Below are positions 1-6,208 of a stretch of DNA of 6,208 nt, in pieces. The stretch lies in contig JBCCFW010000273.1 in the NCBI GenBank assembly GCA_039029535.1, positions 1-6,208 of the forward strand. Reading direction: 5' to 3'. Within the stretch, counting starts at the first letter, position 1; every line of letters starts with the position of its first letter. The notes beneath the pieces are model-generated. The model ran no database searches, was not told the DNA's origin, and saw nothing but the letters and a program-made list of their open reading frames with translations. This DNA is from JBCCFW01 sp039029535 (lineage in GTDB: Bacteria; Acidobacteriota; JBCCFW01). The position numbers and the translations under genes are program-made.

Positions 1-9
1 TCATCACTT

Positions 10-44
10 GGATAGGCCCACTATCCGCGCGATTCGCGTCGCGC
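10..44. repeat. Two adjacent small inverted repeats at the window edge
   Basis: GGATAG at 10-15 pairs with CTATCC at 21-26 across a 5-base spacer. Directly after it, GCGCGA at 27-32 pairs with TCGCGC at 39-44 across a 6-base spacer. Both stems are perfect but only 6 bp, and neither is followed by a T run. They could be the tail of a terminator for a gene left of the window, a protein-binding site, or chance in GC-rich DNA. Confidence 0.3.
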
Positions 45-78
45 CAGGAACGCCGATCTTCCACCGATCAATGCAACG

Positions 79-116
79 AACTTGCGGGACAACCCACTAG
101 TCGGGCTGCAAGTTTT
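79..116 (+). terminator. Inverted repeat with a T run, possible terminator or leader structure
   Basis: AACTTGC at 79-85 is an exact inverted match to GCAAGTT at 108-114, and the right arm runs into TTTT at 113-116. The 22-base loop holds two mutually exclusive short pairings: GGG 86-88 with CCC 93-95, or CCC 93-95 with GGG 103-105. The shape resembles an intrinsic terminator reading rightward, which would end a gene lying left of the window. It could instead be a 5' leader element of the FG-GAP gene. The stem is only 7 bp, so the call is tentative. Confidence 0.35.
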
Positions 117-245
117 CGAGCACGGAGCACTTTCCGTGTAACGACCCGGCCCTGCCGACCATTGGCTCCTCAGCAGCGGGGGCAGAACGGCTCCCGCGTC
201 CGCCACGACGCTCCCCGTGAGGGGGACCGTCACGTCGAAACATCC

Positions 246-251
246 AGGAGG
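246..251 (+). promoter_or_regulatory. Strong Shine-Dalgarno of the FG-GAP gene
   Basis: AGGAGG lies six bases before the ATG at 258. This near-perfect site decides the start. An earlier in-frame ATG at 162 has no such site and would put 32 unrelated residues in front of a well-formed signal peptide. A small hairpin (TCCCC 212-216 with GGGGA 222-226) sits upstream and leaves the site free. Confidence 0.85.
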
Positions 252-257
252 ACATCG

Positions 258-1529
258 ATGACGAAAGGCACGAAGCAACGACATTCACTGGAACGATGGC
301 TCGCGCGACTCGCCGCTGCCGCGCTGCTCTCGGCGTCGGTCGCGACCCACGTGGCCAGGGCGCAGTGCGTGCAGGACGAGGAGGTCCAGTCGGACCAGAC
401 GCTGATGAACGACGAGCTCTTCGGTGAGAAGGTGGCGATCCAGGACGCCACGGCTGTCGTCGGAGCACGGATGGAGAACGGCGGCCGAGGGGCCGCGTAC
501 GTCTACGAGAGAGACATGTCCGGTAACTGGAACCAGGTGGCACGTTTCACCCAACCCTCTCCTCAGGCCGGTGACATGTTCGGGTCGGCCGTGGCGATCG
601 AGGGGGACACCATCGTGGTGGGCGCCTATGGCGTCAGCAACCAGTCCGGAGCTCTCTTCGTCTTCGTGAGAACCGGTTCCTCCTGGGACACCTCCGAGTT
701 CAGGGCGACGCTCACGGCCAACGCCGCATACGCGCGTCTCGGGTTCTCCGTGGACATCTCCGACAACGGCCAGACCATCATCGGAGGTGCACCTGGCTGG
801 AGTGATCCCGCCAACGCGCAGGTCGGATGCGCCTACACGTACATCAAGCCGCTCGCATGGCGCAGCGCCACGAACTCGGGTCAGCTCGTCATGACGCCCA
901 CGGAAGCCAGCGCCCGGGCTTACCTCGGCTTCTCGGTGTCCATCGCCAGCGACGATCGCGCCTTGGTGGGTGCTCCCGGCCACTGGCTGGGCAGCGACTC
1001 CACGGTGGGCTCGGCCTGCATGTTCGTGAGAGGCCAGGGCTGGTTCGGAGTCAAGAACTCCCTGCCCATCCTCCGCGCTCCGTCACCTGCGGTGGGTGAA
1101 GGCTTCGGGCGTGACGTGGCCATCGCCGTCCCCTGGATCGCCATCGGAACGGGCAATGCGGGAGAGGCCTACGTCTACCACGCCCAGACGGTCATCATCG
1201 ACGATGAAGAGGTGGCTGTCTTGACCTCGAGCGACCCCGATGGCGACGACCGCTTTGGCTTCTCCGTCGACATCAGGGACGGCCGGGCCGTCGTCGGTTC
1301 GCACTACCAGCAGGACATCCAGGGTGCGGTCTTCGTGCACGAATGCCTCGAGCCGTCGGATTCGGACGATCCACCGACCTGCGCGGAGGTGGCATCCCTG
1401 ACGGCAACGAACGGTGTCGACGGGGACGCCCTGGGCTGGGACGTGGCGCTCTCCGACACCCGGATCATCGCCGGGGCCCCGTTCACGGACGGCCAAGAAG
1501 GCTCCGCTTACCTGTTCACTTGCCCTTGA
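258..1529 (+). CDS. Exported FG-GAP repeat beta-propeller protein
   Basis: This gene encodes a 423-residue protein. Residues 1-35 form a Sec-type signal peptide: basic start, hydrophobic stretch 15-29, and an ARA cleavage motif at 33-35. Gln precedes Cys37, so there is no lipobox. The mature part holds seven repeats of the pattern [F/L]G..V.I....(V/I)(V/I)G...G.A.V(F/Y), at about residues 55-83, 108-136, 161-195, 223-257, 282-307, 333-361 and 392-420. Seven units would make a complete seven-bladed propeller of the FG-GAP (integrin-alpha-like) type. There are six cysteines. Cys37 and Cys422 lie at the two ends and could lock the ring shut; Cys363 and Cys375 flank an acidic loop between units 6 and 7. 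No anchor, dockerin, sorting tail or enzyme domain is seen. Such proteins usually bind ligands or sit at the cell surface, but the ligand here is unknown. The fold assignment is firm and the role is not. Confidence 0.88.
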   Translation: MTKGTKQRHSLERWLARLAAAALLSASVATHVARAQCVQDEEVQSDQTLMNDELFGEKVAIQDATAVVGARMENGGRGAAYVYERDMSGNWNQVARFTQPSPQAGDMFGSAVAIEGDTIVVGAYGVSNQSGALFVFVRTGSSWDTSEFRATLTANAAYARLGFSVDISDNGQTIIGGAPGWSDPANAQVGCAYTYIKPLAWRSATNSGQLVMTPTEASARAYLGFSVSIASDDRALVGAPGHWLGSDSTVGSACMFVRGQGWFGVKNSLPILRAPSPAVGEGFGRDVAIAVPWIAIGTGNAGEAYVYHAQTVIIDDEEVAVLTSSDPDGDDRFGFSVDIRDGRAVVGSHYQQDIQGAVFVHECLEPSDSDDPPTCAEVASLTATNGVDGDALGWDVALSDTRIIAGAPFTDGQEGSAYLFTCP

Positions 1530-1538
1530 CCGTTCGAG

Positions 1539-1575
1539 CCTCGCCGGGCTCCTCGGGGCCCGGCGAGGTCCTTTC
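1539..1575 (+). terminator. Intrinsic terminator of the FG-GAP gene
   Basis: An 11-bp perfect stem (1539-1549 with 1558-1568) starts ten bases after the FG-GAP stop codon. A C-G pair and a T-G wobble inside the loop could extend it to 13 bp with a CTCG tetraloop. TCCTTTC follows on the plus strand, a short pyrimidine-rich tail rather than a full T run. Position and stem strength make a rightward terminator likely. On the minus strand no T run follows, so it is less convincing for the opposing gene. Confidence 0.75.
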
Positions 1576-1585
1576 AGTTCCAAGA

Positions 1586-1617
1586 GAGCTCGGGGCCGAC
1601 TGCGATCGGCCGTGCTC
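1586..1617 (-). terminator. Possible terminator of the minus-strand cluster
   Basis: GGCCGA at 1594-1599 pairs with TCGGCC at 1606-1611 over a six-base loop, and GAGC 1586-1589 can add pairs with GCTC 1614-1617. Read on the minus strand the hairpin lies about 44 bases past the cyclase stop and is followed by CTCTCTTGG, which is pyrimidine-rich but not a true T run. It could end the cyclase transcript. Evidence is position and pairing only. Confidence 0.35.
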
Positions 1618-1660
1618 CATGGTTCCAGCTCTGCCCTGGCCTCGTCGAGGGACGGACCCA

Positions 1661-2953
1661 CTAGGCCAGCTCGTAGAGCTCCATCTGTTGCTTCACGTCC
1701 GTCACCGCGACCTCGCCGAGTGAGCGCAGCCCGGGCAGCTCGCCGGAGAGCTCGTCCCGCACTGCGCGGGTGAACAGGATGCGGCCGCTGCCTTCGTGGC
1801 TGAAGCGTTGAAGCCGTGCCGCCAGCTCGACCACCTCGCCGAGGACCGCGTACTCCTTGCGCTGAACCGAGCCCACCGTGCCGGCGAGGACCTCGCCCAT
1901 GTGGATGCCGATGCCGAGGCGGGCTGAGGGCAAGCTGCCCGTCTCGACCGCGCCGTCCACGGCGGCGACCATCTCGAGGGCGGCGCGGACCGCGTTGGTC
2001 GCGTCGCGGCCGTCCGAGCTCGGCAGGCCGAAGCTCGCCATGAGCCCGTGACCGACGAACTTGTTCACGATGCCGCCATGGCCATGAACGGCCGTCACGA
2101 GAGCTTCGAGGAGGCGGTTGAGGTTGTCGAGCGGATCCTCGGAGCCGGCTGATGAAGGCCTCAGGAGCTCGGGAGCGTCGACGAAGAGCACGCAGGCGGG
2201 TCGCGACTGGGTTCCCAGGTCGTTCGAGTCCGCGAGCAGGTGCTCGGCGACGGGGGACGACACGGCCTGACCGAGCGTCTCGAGGGCCTCCTCTCGACGA
2301 TCGGTCGAGTCGGCGGTGAGGGTGAGCTGACGACGGACCTGAGCCGCGATGAAGGCGGCGAGCGCGCCGCTGACCAGCAGGAGGATGACCTTGATGAGGT
2401 GTTGGATGGGGGAGCTCAGCACCGGCGGCAGGTCGTCTGCAACCGCCGTCGGCAAGGCATGAAGGCATGCGAGCAGGGCGTACTGAGCGGCGGCCAGCGC
2501 GCCCGTGAAGAGGCTGAGGCGCGGGTCGAGCCGCAGCACCGAGAGGAAGATGAAGAACGGATAGAGGAGCAGGGGCGGCAAGGTGAGGGCCGTGACGGGT
2601 CCGAAGACCCAGCCGAGGGCGAGGAGCACGGCCGTCGGGAGGCTGACCTCGAGGCCGGACACCAGGTAACGCAGCCAGCCCGGGATGGAGCCAGACTCCT
2701 TGGCCCGACGGAAGCAGAGCCGCCAGGTCGCGAGCTCGAGACCGATGAGGACCAGCACTCCGAGGAGGATCCAGCCGATCCGGAAGCCGCCAAAGAGCTC
2801 GTGGAGATGGTCACCGGCCGTGAAGAAGAGCGTGACCTGGACGAGGCAGACGAGACAGAGGAAGCCGGCCATCACGGCGGCGCGCAGGCCTTCGGAGCGG
2901 AGACGCTCCCGCTCGAGCAAGACCTGGCGAGCGGAGGAAGAGGGCCGGCTCAT
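1661..2953 (-). CDS. Six-helix membrane protein with degenerate class III nucleotidyl cyclase domain
   Basis: This gene encodes 430 residues. About six hydrophobic helices fill residues 28-205 (near 28-46, 60-80, 97-117, 119-140, 145-167, 184-205). A linker follows that resembles the usual run into cyclase domains (LGQAVSSPVAEHLL, 227-240). The class III cyclase domain occupies about 252-425, with the GGIVNKF, GIGIHMGEVLAGTVGS and AARL signatures. Family members make cAMP or cGMP at a dimer interface. Against the canonical set, first metal Asp259, substrate Lys298 and Arg380 are kept, but the second metal Asp is His302, the substrate-selecting Asp/Thr is Ala369, and the transition-state Asn is Glu376. 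Activity is therefore doubtful; it may be a regulatory pseudo-cyclase or need a partner subunit. The start is supported by GGAG six bases upstream (2960-2963). An in-frame ATG at 3019 would add 22 residues and lacks a good site. The gene lies 86 bases downstream of hflX on the same strand. The membrane module is not recognised. Confidence 0.85.
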   Translation of the reverse strand: MSRPSSSARQVLLERERLRSEGLRAAVMAGFLCLVCLVQVTLFFTAGDHLHELFGGFRIGWILLGVLVLIGLELATWRLCFRRAKESGSIPGWLRYLVSGLEVSLPTAVLLALGWVFGPVTALTLPPLLLYPFFIFLSVLRLDPRLSLFTGALAAAQYALLACLHALPTAVADDLPPVLSSPIQHLIKVILLLVSGALAAFIAAQVRRQLTLTADSTDRREEALETLGQAVSSPVAEHLLADSNDLGTQSRPACVLFVDAPELLRPSSAGSEDPLDNLNRLLEALVTAVHGHGGIVNKFVGHGLMASFGLPSSDGRDATNAVRAALEMVAAVDGAVETGSLPSARLGIGIHMGEVLAGTVGSVQRKEYAVLGEVVELAARLQRFSHEGSGRILFTRAVRDELSGELPGLRSLGEVAVTDVKQQMELYELA

Positions 2954-2992
2954 GCGTGACTCCGAGCGGGCAACCCGTGAGCGGGTCGGCTT

Positions 2993-3025
2993 GGGCCCGA
3001 TGATAACTCTTGGCCTCATCGGCCC
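2993..3025 (-). promoter_or_regulatory. Imperfect hairpin in the hflX-cyclase gap
   Basis: On the plus strand GGGCCCGATGA (2993-3003) pairs with TCATCGGCCC (3016-3025), with one bulged base and a 12-base loop. The structure fills much of the gap between the hflX stop and the cyclase start. No T run follows it on the minus strand, so it is a weak intrinsic terminator. It could act in mRNA processing or partial read-through. A second small stem (ACCCG 2973-2977 with CGGGT 2982-2986) lies just before the cyclase ribosome site. Confidence 0.35.
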
Positions 3026-3039
3026 CGAGCGCGGCGGGC

Positions 3040-4755
3040 TCAGGCTTCCTCGTCGGTCTCCTCGGCGTCGGCCGCCGCCTGCTCCCACGGCGCCAGGCCG
3101 GGATCGAGTCCCTGACCAGGCTGCCAGGCGCCGGCCTGCACCAGCCGCTCGCAGAGCAGCTCGCCCAGCTCGTCGAGACCCTCGCCGCTCACCGCCGAGA
3201 TGGGAAGACCGCCGCACTCGGCGGCGAGGTCGGCGACGAGCTCGGGCTCGCGATCGGCCTTGTTGCAGGCGACGACGACGGGCACCGAGCTCAGCTCGAG
3301 CTCGTCCAGCAGCGACTCGACCGTCTTCATCTGCTCAAGCGCCCGCGACGACGACGCGTCGACCACGTGTAGCAGCAGGTCGGCGTCCCGCAGCTCTTCG
3401 AGCGTGGAGCGGAAGGCCCGACGGAGCTGCTCGGGGAGATCGCGGATGAAGCCCACCGTGTCGGTGACCAACACCTCGCGCTCCCTCGGGAGCCGCAGTC
3501 GACGCGAGCGCGTGTCGAGCGTGGCGAAGAGCTTGTCCTCGGCGATCTCGTCCGAGCGCGTCATGCGGTTGAGCAGCGTCGACTTGCCGGCGTTGGTGTA
3601 GCCGACGATGGAGACCACCGGCAGGCCGCGACGACGACGCAGGGCGCCCCGCTGACGCAGGCTCGACGCCGCTTGAGAGAGCTGCTTCTCGACCCGCTGG
3701 ATCCGCGTGCGGATGCGACGTCGGTCCATCTCGAGCTTGCTCTCACCCGGGCCGCGGGCGCCGATGCCGCCGGCCAGGCGGGAGAGGGCCGTGCCCTTGC
3801 CGGCCAGGCGGGGCAGCAGGTAGCGGAGCTGCGCCAGCTCGACCTGCAGCTTGCCCTCTCGTGACTTCGCGTGTCGCGCGAAGATGTCGAGGATGAGCTG
3901 GCTGCGATCGATGACTCGCTGGTCGGTCAGCTCGGCGACGTTGCGGACCTGACTCCCCGAAAGCTCGCGGTCGAAGACGACGAGGTCGACGCCGAGCTGC
4001 TTGCTCGCGAGCATGACCTCGCGCAGCTTGCCCGAGCCGAGCAGGGTGCGAGGATCGGCGCGGGGGCGCGACTGCGCCACGACCTCGAGCACGTTGAGGT
4101 CGGCGGTGCGCGCCAGCTCCTTCAGCTCGCGCTTGCGGTCCTCGAAGTCGGCGTCCTTCGGGAGCCGCAGCATGACCAGCAAGGTGGCTTCGCCGTCGGC
4201 GACCTCGTGACGTGCCGAGATGACGCGGGCCCACTCGTCCTCGAGCGCCTGCACGGTGGCGAGCGCGTCGAGGTGAACCTGAGTCGGTTCGCGGTACTCG
4301 AGCTGCTCGTGGAGCTTCCCGCTCGGGCCGGGGGGAAGGAGATGCGCCGCTCGCACCTTCCCCGGCAGGCCGTCGTCCTTGACGGCGATCGTGACGAGGT
4401 AGTCGAGCCGCAGGAGCTCGAGGTCGGTGAGGTCGTCGCGAGAGAGCGCGACGTCGAGGAAGCTCGTGCGGATGAGCCGCAGGCCGAGCAGGCGGCCTGG
4501 GCCGGCACGACCACGACCGAGGACGGGGATCTCGACCTCGGTGTCGTCACCGACCAGCGCTAGCTCGACCCGACCGGCTCGGTCGATGACCAGGCCGAGC
4601 ACGCGGCCGAGCTCACGCGAGAGCTCGGTGAGCTCGCGGGCGAGGGCCTGGCTCAGCAGACGGTCGGGCGAGAGCCGACGTCGCGTGAGCGCCTCGACGC
4701 GCTTGCGTTGATGACGACCGAGACCGGTGAGCTGTCCGTCGACGTTGCCGCTCAC
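3040..4755 (-). CDS. hflX: Ribosome-splitting GTPase HflX, long form
   Basis: This 571-residue protein is an OBG-HflX-class GTPase. HflX binds 50S subunits and splits stalled or idle 70S ribosomes, notably in heat stress. Residues 1-150 are an N-terminal extension absent from the roughly 430-residue E. coli protein but like that of long HflX proteins in Deinococcus-type bacteria. The HflX N-terminal domain follows, with PRADPRTLLGSGKL at 231-244 and FDRELSGSQVRN at 261-272, then the helical GIGARGPGESKLEMDRR region at 330-346. All G motifs are intact: G1 GYTNAGKST 385-393, G2 Thr in FATLDT 410-415, G3 DTVG 432-435, G4 NKAD 498-501 and G5 SAVSG 520-524. The C-terminal tail is short and acidic. 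Translation starts at a GTG that overlaps the upstream protease stop as GTGA. GGAGG at 4768-4772 (minus strand) lies 12 bases ahead of it. This start gives the SGN-like beginning expected of the long form. Confidence 0.95.
   Translation of the reverse strand: MSGNVDGQLTGLGRHQRKRVEALTRRRLSPDRLLSQALARELTELSRELGRVLGLVIDRAGRVELALVGDDTEVEIPVLGRGRAGPGRLLGLRLIRTSFLDVALSRDDLTDLELLRLDYLVTIAVKDDGLPGKVRAAHLLPPGPSGKLHEQLEYREPTQVHLDALATVQALEDEWARVISARHEVADGEATLLVMLRLPKDADFEDRKRELKELARTADLNVLEVVAQSRPRADPRTLLGSGKLREVMLASKQLGVDLVVFDRELSGSQVRNVAELTDQRVIDRSQLILDIFARHAKSREGKLQVELAQLRYLLPRLAGKGTALSRLAGGIGARGPGESKLEMDRRRIRTRIQRVEKQLSQAASSLRQRGALRRRRGLPVVSIVGYTNAGKSTLLNRMTRSDEIAEDKLFATLDTRSRRLRLPREREVLVTDTVGFIRDLPEQLRRAFRSTLEELRDADLLLHVVDASSSRALEQMKTVESLLDELELSSVPVVVACNKADREPELVADLAAECGGLPISAVSGEGLDELGELLCERLVQAGAWQPGQGLDPGLAPWEQAAADAEETDEEA
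4752..4755 (-). promoter_or_regulatory. GTGA stop-start overlap coupling protease and hflX
   Basis: On the minus strand the four bases GTGA hold both the GTG start of hflX and the TGA stop of the protease gene. Overlaps of this kind usually mean that ribosomes ending the first gene restart on the second. A GGAGG (plus-strand complement at 4768-4772), inside the protease 3' end, could assist. This implies one transcript and linked expression. Confidence 0.8.
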
Positions 4756-6208
4756 CGGAGCGTGGACCCTCCGGCCGCTGCACCGAGCTCGTCGAGCAGC
4801 ACGCGGACGGCCGTCTCGAGCTGCGGGTCACTCCCGCTGCGCTCATCGTCCGGGTTCATGGGCACGACGTGGTCCGGGACGGCGCCGTTGCCCTCCATGT
4901 TCTTGCCCGTGCCGTCGCTCCACCAGCCGCGGAAGGGGAGACGGAGCCAGGAGCCGTCCATGAGCCGCGTGCCGCCGGTGGAGATGACGCCGCCCGCCGT
5001 CTCCATGCCGATGACCTGACCCCGCCCCAGGGTCTGCATGGAGTGGGAGAAGATCTCGGCGTTGGAGAACGAGTACTGGTTGCAGAGCGTGGCGACCGGC
5101 TTGCTCCAGGCGTACAGCGGACGTCGCCCCTGCGGGTAACCGGGGCCGCCGCCGCGCGGGACGGTGGTCGCGTGCGACTTCACCATGAGCATCGCGAGCA
5201 TGTAGTCGGTGGTCCAGCCGCCGCCGTTGTTGCGGACGTCGATGAGCAGGCCGTCGCGACCATGGGCCACGCTGTAGAGCTCCTGCTCGAAGCGCTCGAG
5301 CTGCGGCGTGCTCATCGAGCGGACGTGGAGGTAGCCCAGGCGACCACCCGACAGCTCGTCGACCCTCTCCTGGTTGGCGCGCACCCAGTCTTCATAGAGG
5401 AGGTTGCCGAGGGCGCCGGTGCTGATGGGGCGCACGATGACCTCGCGCTCCTCGCCGGCGACCCGCACGTTGCGGCCGTGATCGCCGCGGCGATGCACGC
5501 GACGCAGCTCCGGCTGTGCCTGCACCTTCAGCCGCACGCGGTCGCGGACACGATCGCGCAGGAGCTGGTAGATCCGGGCGTCGTCGTCGAGGGGCTCGTC
5601 GTCGATGGCCATGAGCCGCTCGCCGACCTGGATGGACGCCGCCGCGGTCGCGGCCGGGCCGTCCGGCACGACGTCGACCACCGTGCGTCCGGGCTGACCG
5701 TCGGGCGGCGCCAGCACGAGACCGAGCTCACCGCTGCTCTCGTCGACACCGTCGGGGCCGCCGCCGCGGAAGCCGAGGTGTGACGAGTTCAGCTCGCCGA
5801 GCATCCGGTTCACGATGTTGCTGAACTCGGAGTAGGTCACCGCGACCTCGGCCAGCGGGCGGTACTTCGCGCGCATGGCTTCCCAGTCGACGCCGTGCAT
5901 GGCCGGGTCGTAGAAGCGCTGACCCATGGTGCGCCAGGCCTCGTCGAAGACCTGGAGCTGACGTGCCTTCGGGTCGATGCGGATGCGCGTGGAGAAGGGG
6001 AGGCCCGAGACCTTGCCGCTGTCCGCGCTGGCTTGCTTGATGGAGCCACCGCGACCGAGGAAGTTGATCGACTTGCCGTCGGTGTTCCAGTGCAGGCGGG
6101 ACGGTCGTTGGTTGCCCTTGGTCAGGCGCTTGACCTCGTCGCCGTCCCACGTGACCTTCCAGAGGTCTCGGTCACCGTCGAGCGTGCTGCCGACGTAGAC
6201 GACGGACA
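4752..6208 (-). CDS. Tricorn-type serine protease (S41), 5' end outside the window
   Basis: The frame is open from the right edge to the stop, giving 484 visible residues of a protein that in this family is usually around 1,050 or more. The first ATG seen (5927) is internal. The upstream 93 residues are the last blade of a PD40/TolB-like propeller (DRDLWKVTWDG, PSRLHWNTDGKSINFL) and the start of the helical C1 domain. A PDZ domain follows (about 5517-5730) and then the S41 core. Residues matching tricorn's catalytic tetrad are present: Ser-His in NSSH (His codon 5778-5780), nucleophile Ser in FSNAE (5064-5066) and Glu in MEGNG (4893-4895). VRNNGGG matches the oxyanion-side loop. Tricorn is a peptidase that trims oligopeptides from larger proteases. 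Whether this one is cytoplasmic or exported is unknown because the N-terminus is missing. No acidic residue occurs in the 49 residues before the nucleophile loop, where tricorn has its P1-selecting Asp. hflX follows with a 4-base overlap. Confidence 0.92.
   Translation of the reverse strand, partial: SVVYVGSTLDGDRDLWKVTWDGDEVKRLTKGNQRPSRLHWNTDGKSINFLGRGGSIKQASADSGKVSGLPFSTRIRIDPKARQLQVFDEAWRTMGQRFYDPAMHGVDWEAMRAKYRPLAEVAVTYSEFSNIVNRMLGELNSSHLGFRGGGPDGVDESSGELGLVLAPPDGQPGRTVVDVVPDGPAATAAASIQVGERLMAIDDEPLDDDARIYQLLRDRVRDRVRLKVQAQPELRRVHRRGDHGRNVRVAGEEREVIVRPISTGALGNLLYEDWVRANQERVDELSGGRLGYLHVRSMSTPQLERFEQELYSVAHGRDGLLIDVRNNGGGWTTDYMLAMLMVKSHATTVPRGGGPGYPQGRRPLYAWSKPVATLCNQYSFSNAEIFSHSMQTLGRGQVIGMETAGGVISTGGTRLMDGSWLRLPFRGWWSDGTGKNMEGNGAVPDHVVPMNPDDERSGSDPQLETAVRVLLDELGAAAGGSTLR

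Noticed and set aside
1..15. Possible tail of a plus-strand gene ending at the TAG at 13-15
   Set aside because: Only four codons are visible, so nothing supports coding.
71..120. Possible integron attC-like site
   Set aside because: The inverted arms lack the RYYYAAC and GTTRRRY core order and no integrase or cassette structure is seen.
113..142. Possible sigma-70-like promoter (TTTTCG, then TGTAAC 18 bases on)
   Set aside because: Both boxes match the consensus poorly, and the base composition makes such matches likely by chance.
162..257. Earlier in-frame ATG for the FG-GAP gene
   Set aside because: No ribosome site; the AGGAGG at 246-251 and the signal peptide both point to the ATG at 258.
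1083..2468. Minus-strand open frame of 461 codons across the convergent gap
   Set aside because: Arg/Pro/Gly-rich, overlaps the cyclase gene in another frame and runs antisense into the FG-GAP gene and through its terminator.
2240..2959. Plus-strand open frame of 239 codons, very rich in Glu, Arg and Gly
   Set aside because: Antisense to the membrane part of the cyclase gene; the charged composition is what reversed hydrophobic codons give.
3871..4563. Plus-strand open frame of 230 codons opposite hflX
   Set aside because: Antisense to the conserved HflX domains, with no recognisable domain of its own.
4869..5783. Long plus-strand open frame of 304 codons opposite the protease
   Set aside because: It lies wholly antisense to a gene with clear family motifs; its His/Val/Ala-rich translation is typical of a GC-rich shadow frame.

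Overview
The window is GC-rich bacterial DNA with four protein genes. The phylum cannot be fixed from this sequence alone. A secreted seven-unit FG-GAP propeller, a tricorn-type protease and a long-form HflX together fit a planctomycete-like or other large-genome environmental bacterium; this is an inference from gene content and style.

Layout. Positions 1-257 hold no supportable gene, only small inverted repeats and the leader of the first gene. A plus-strand gene (258-1529) encodes an exported beta-propeller protein with an excellent Shine-Dalgarno, and it ends in a strong GC hairpin. The rest of the window is on the minus strand and reads right to left. First comes a tricorn-like serine protease (4752-6208, 5' part outside the window). 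Next is the ribosome-associated GTPase HflX (3040-4755), whose GTG start overlaps the protease stop as GTGA. After an 86-base gap with an imperfect hairpin comes a six-helix membrane protein with a class III nucleotidyl cyclase domain (1661-2953). The minus-strand cluster and the FG-GAP gene converge across a 131-base gap that carries a hairpin suited to each direction.

How the genes may work together. The protease and HflX look translationally coupled, which would tie peptide breakdown to splitting of stalled ribosomes; this link is inferred from gene order only. The membrane cyclase may be co-transcribed or may have its own promoter. Its catalytic domain keeps the fold but has lost three of the six residues normally needed for cAMP synthesis (second metal Asp to His, substrate-selecting Asp/Thr to Ala, transition-state Asn to Glu), so it is probably a pseudo-cyclase or an altered enzyme. 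The FG-GAP protein has no evident functional tie to the others.

No RNA gene, CRISPR array, insertion sequence or phage element was seen. There is no clear new system here. The most unusual features are the degenerate cyclase and the protease-HflX coupling.
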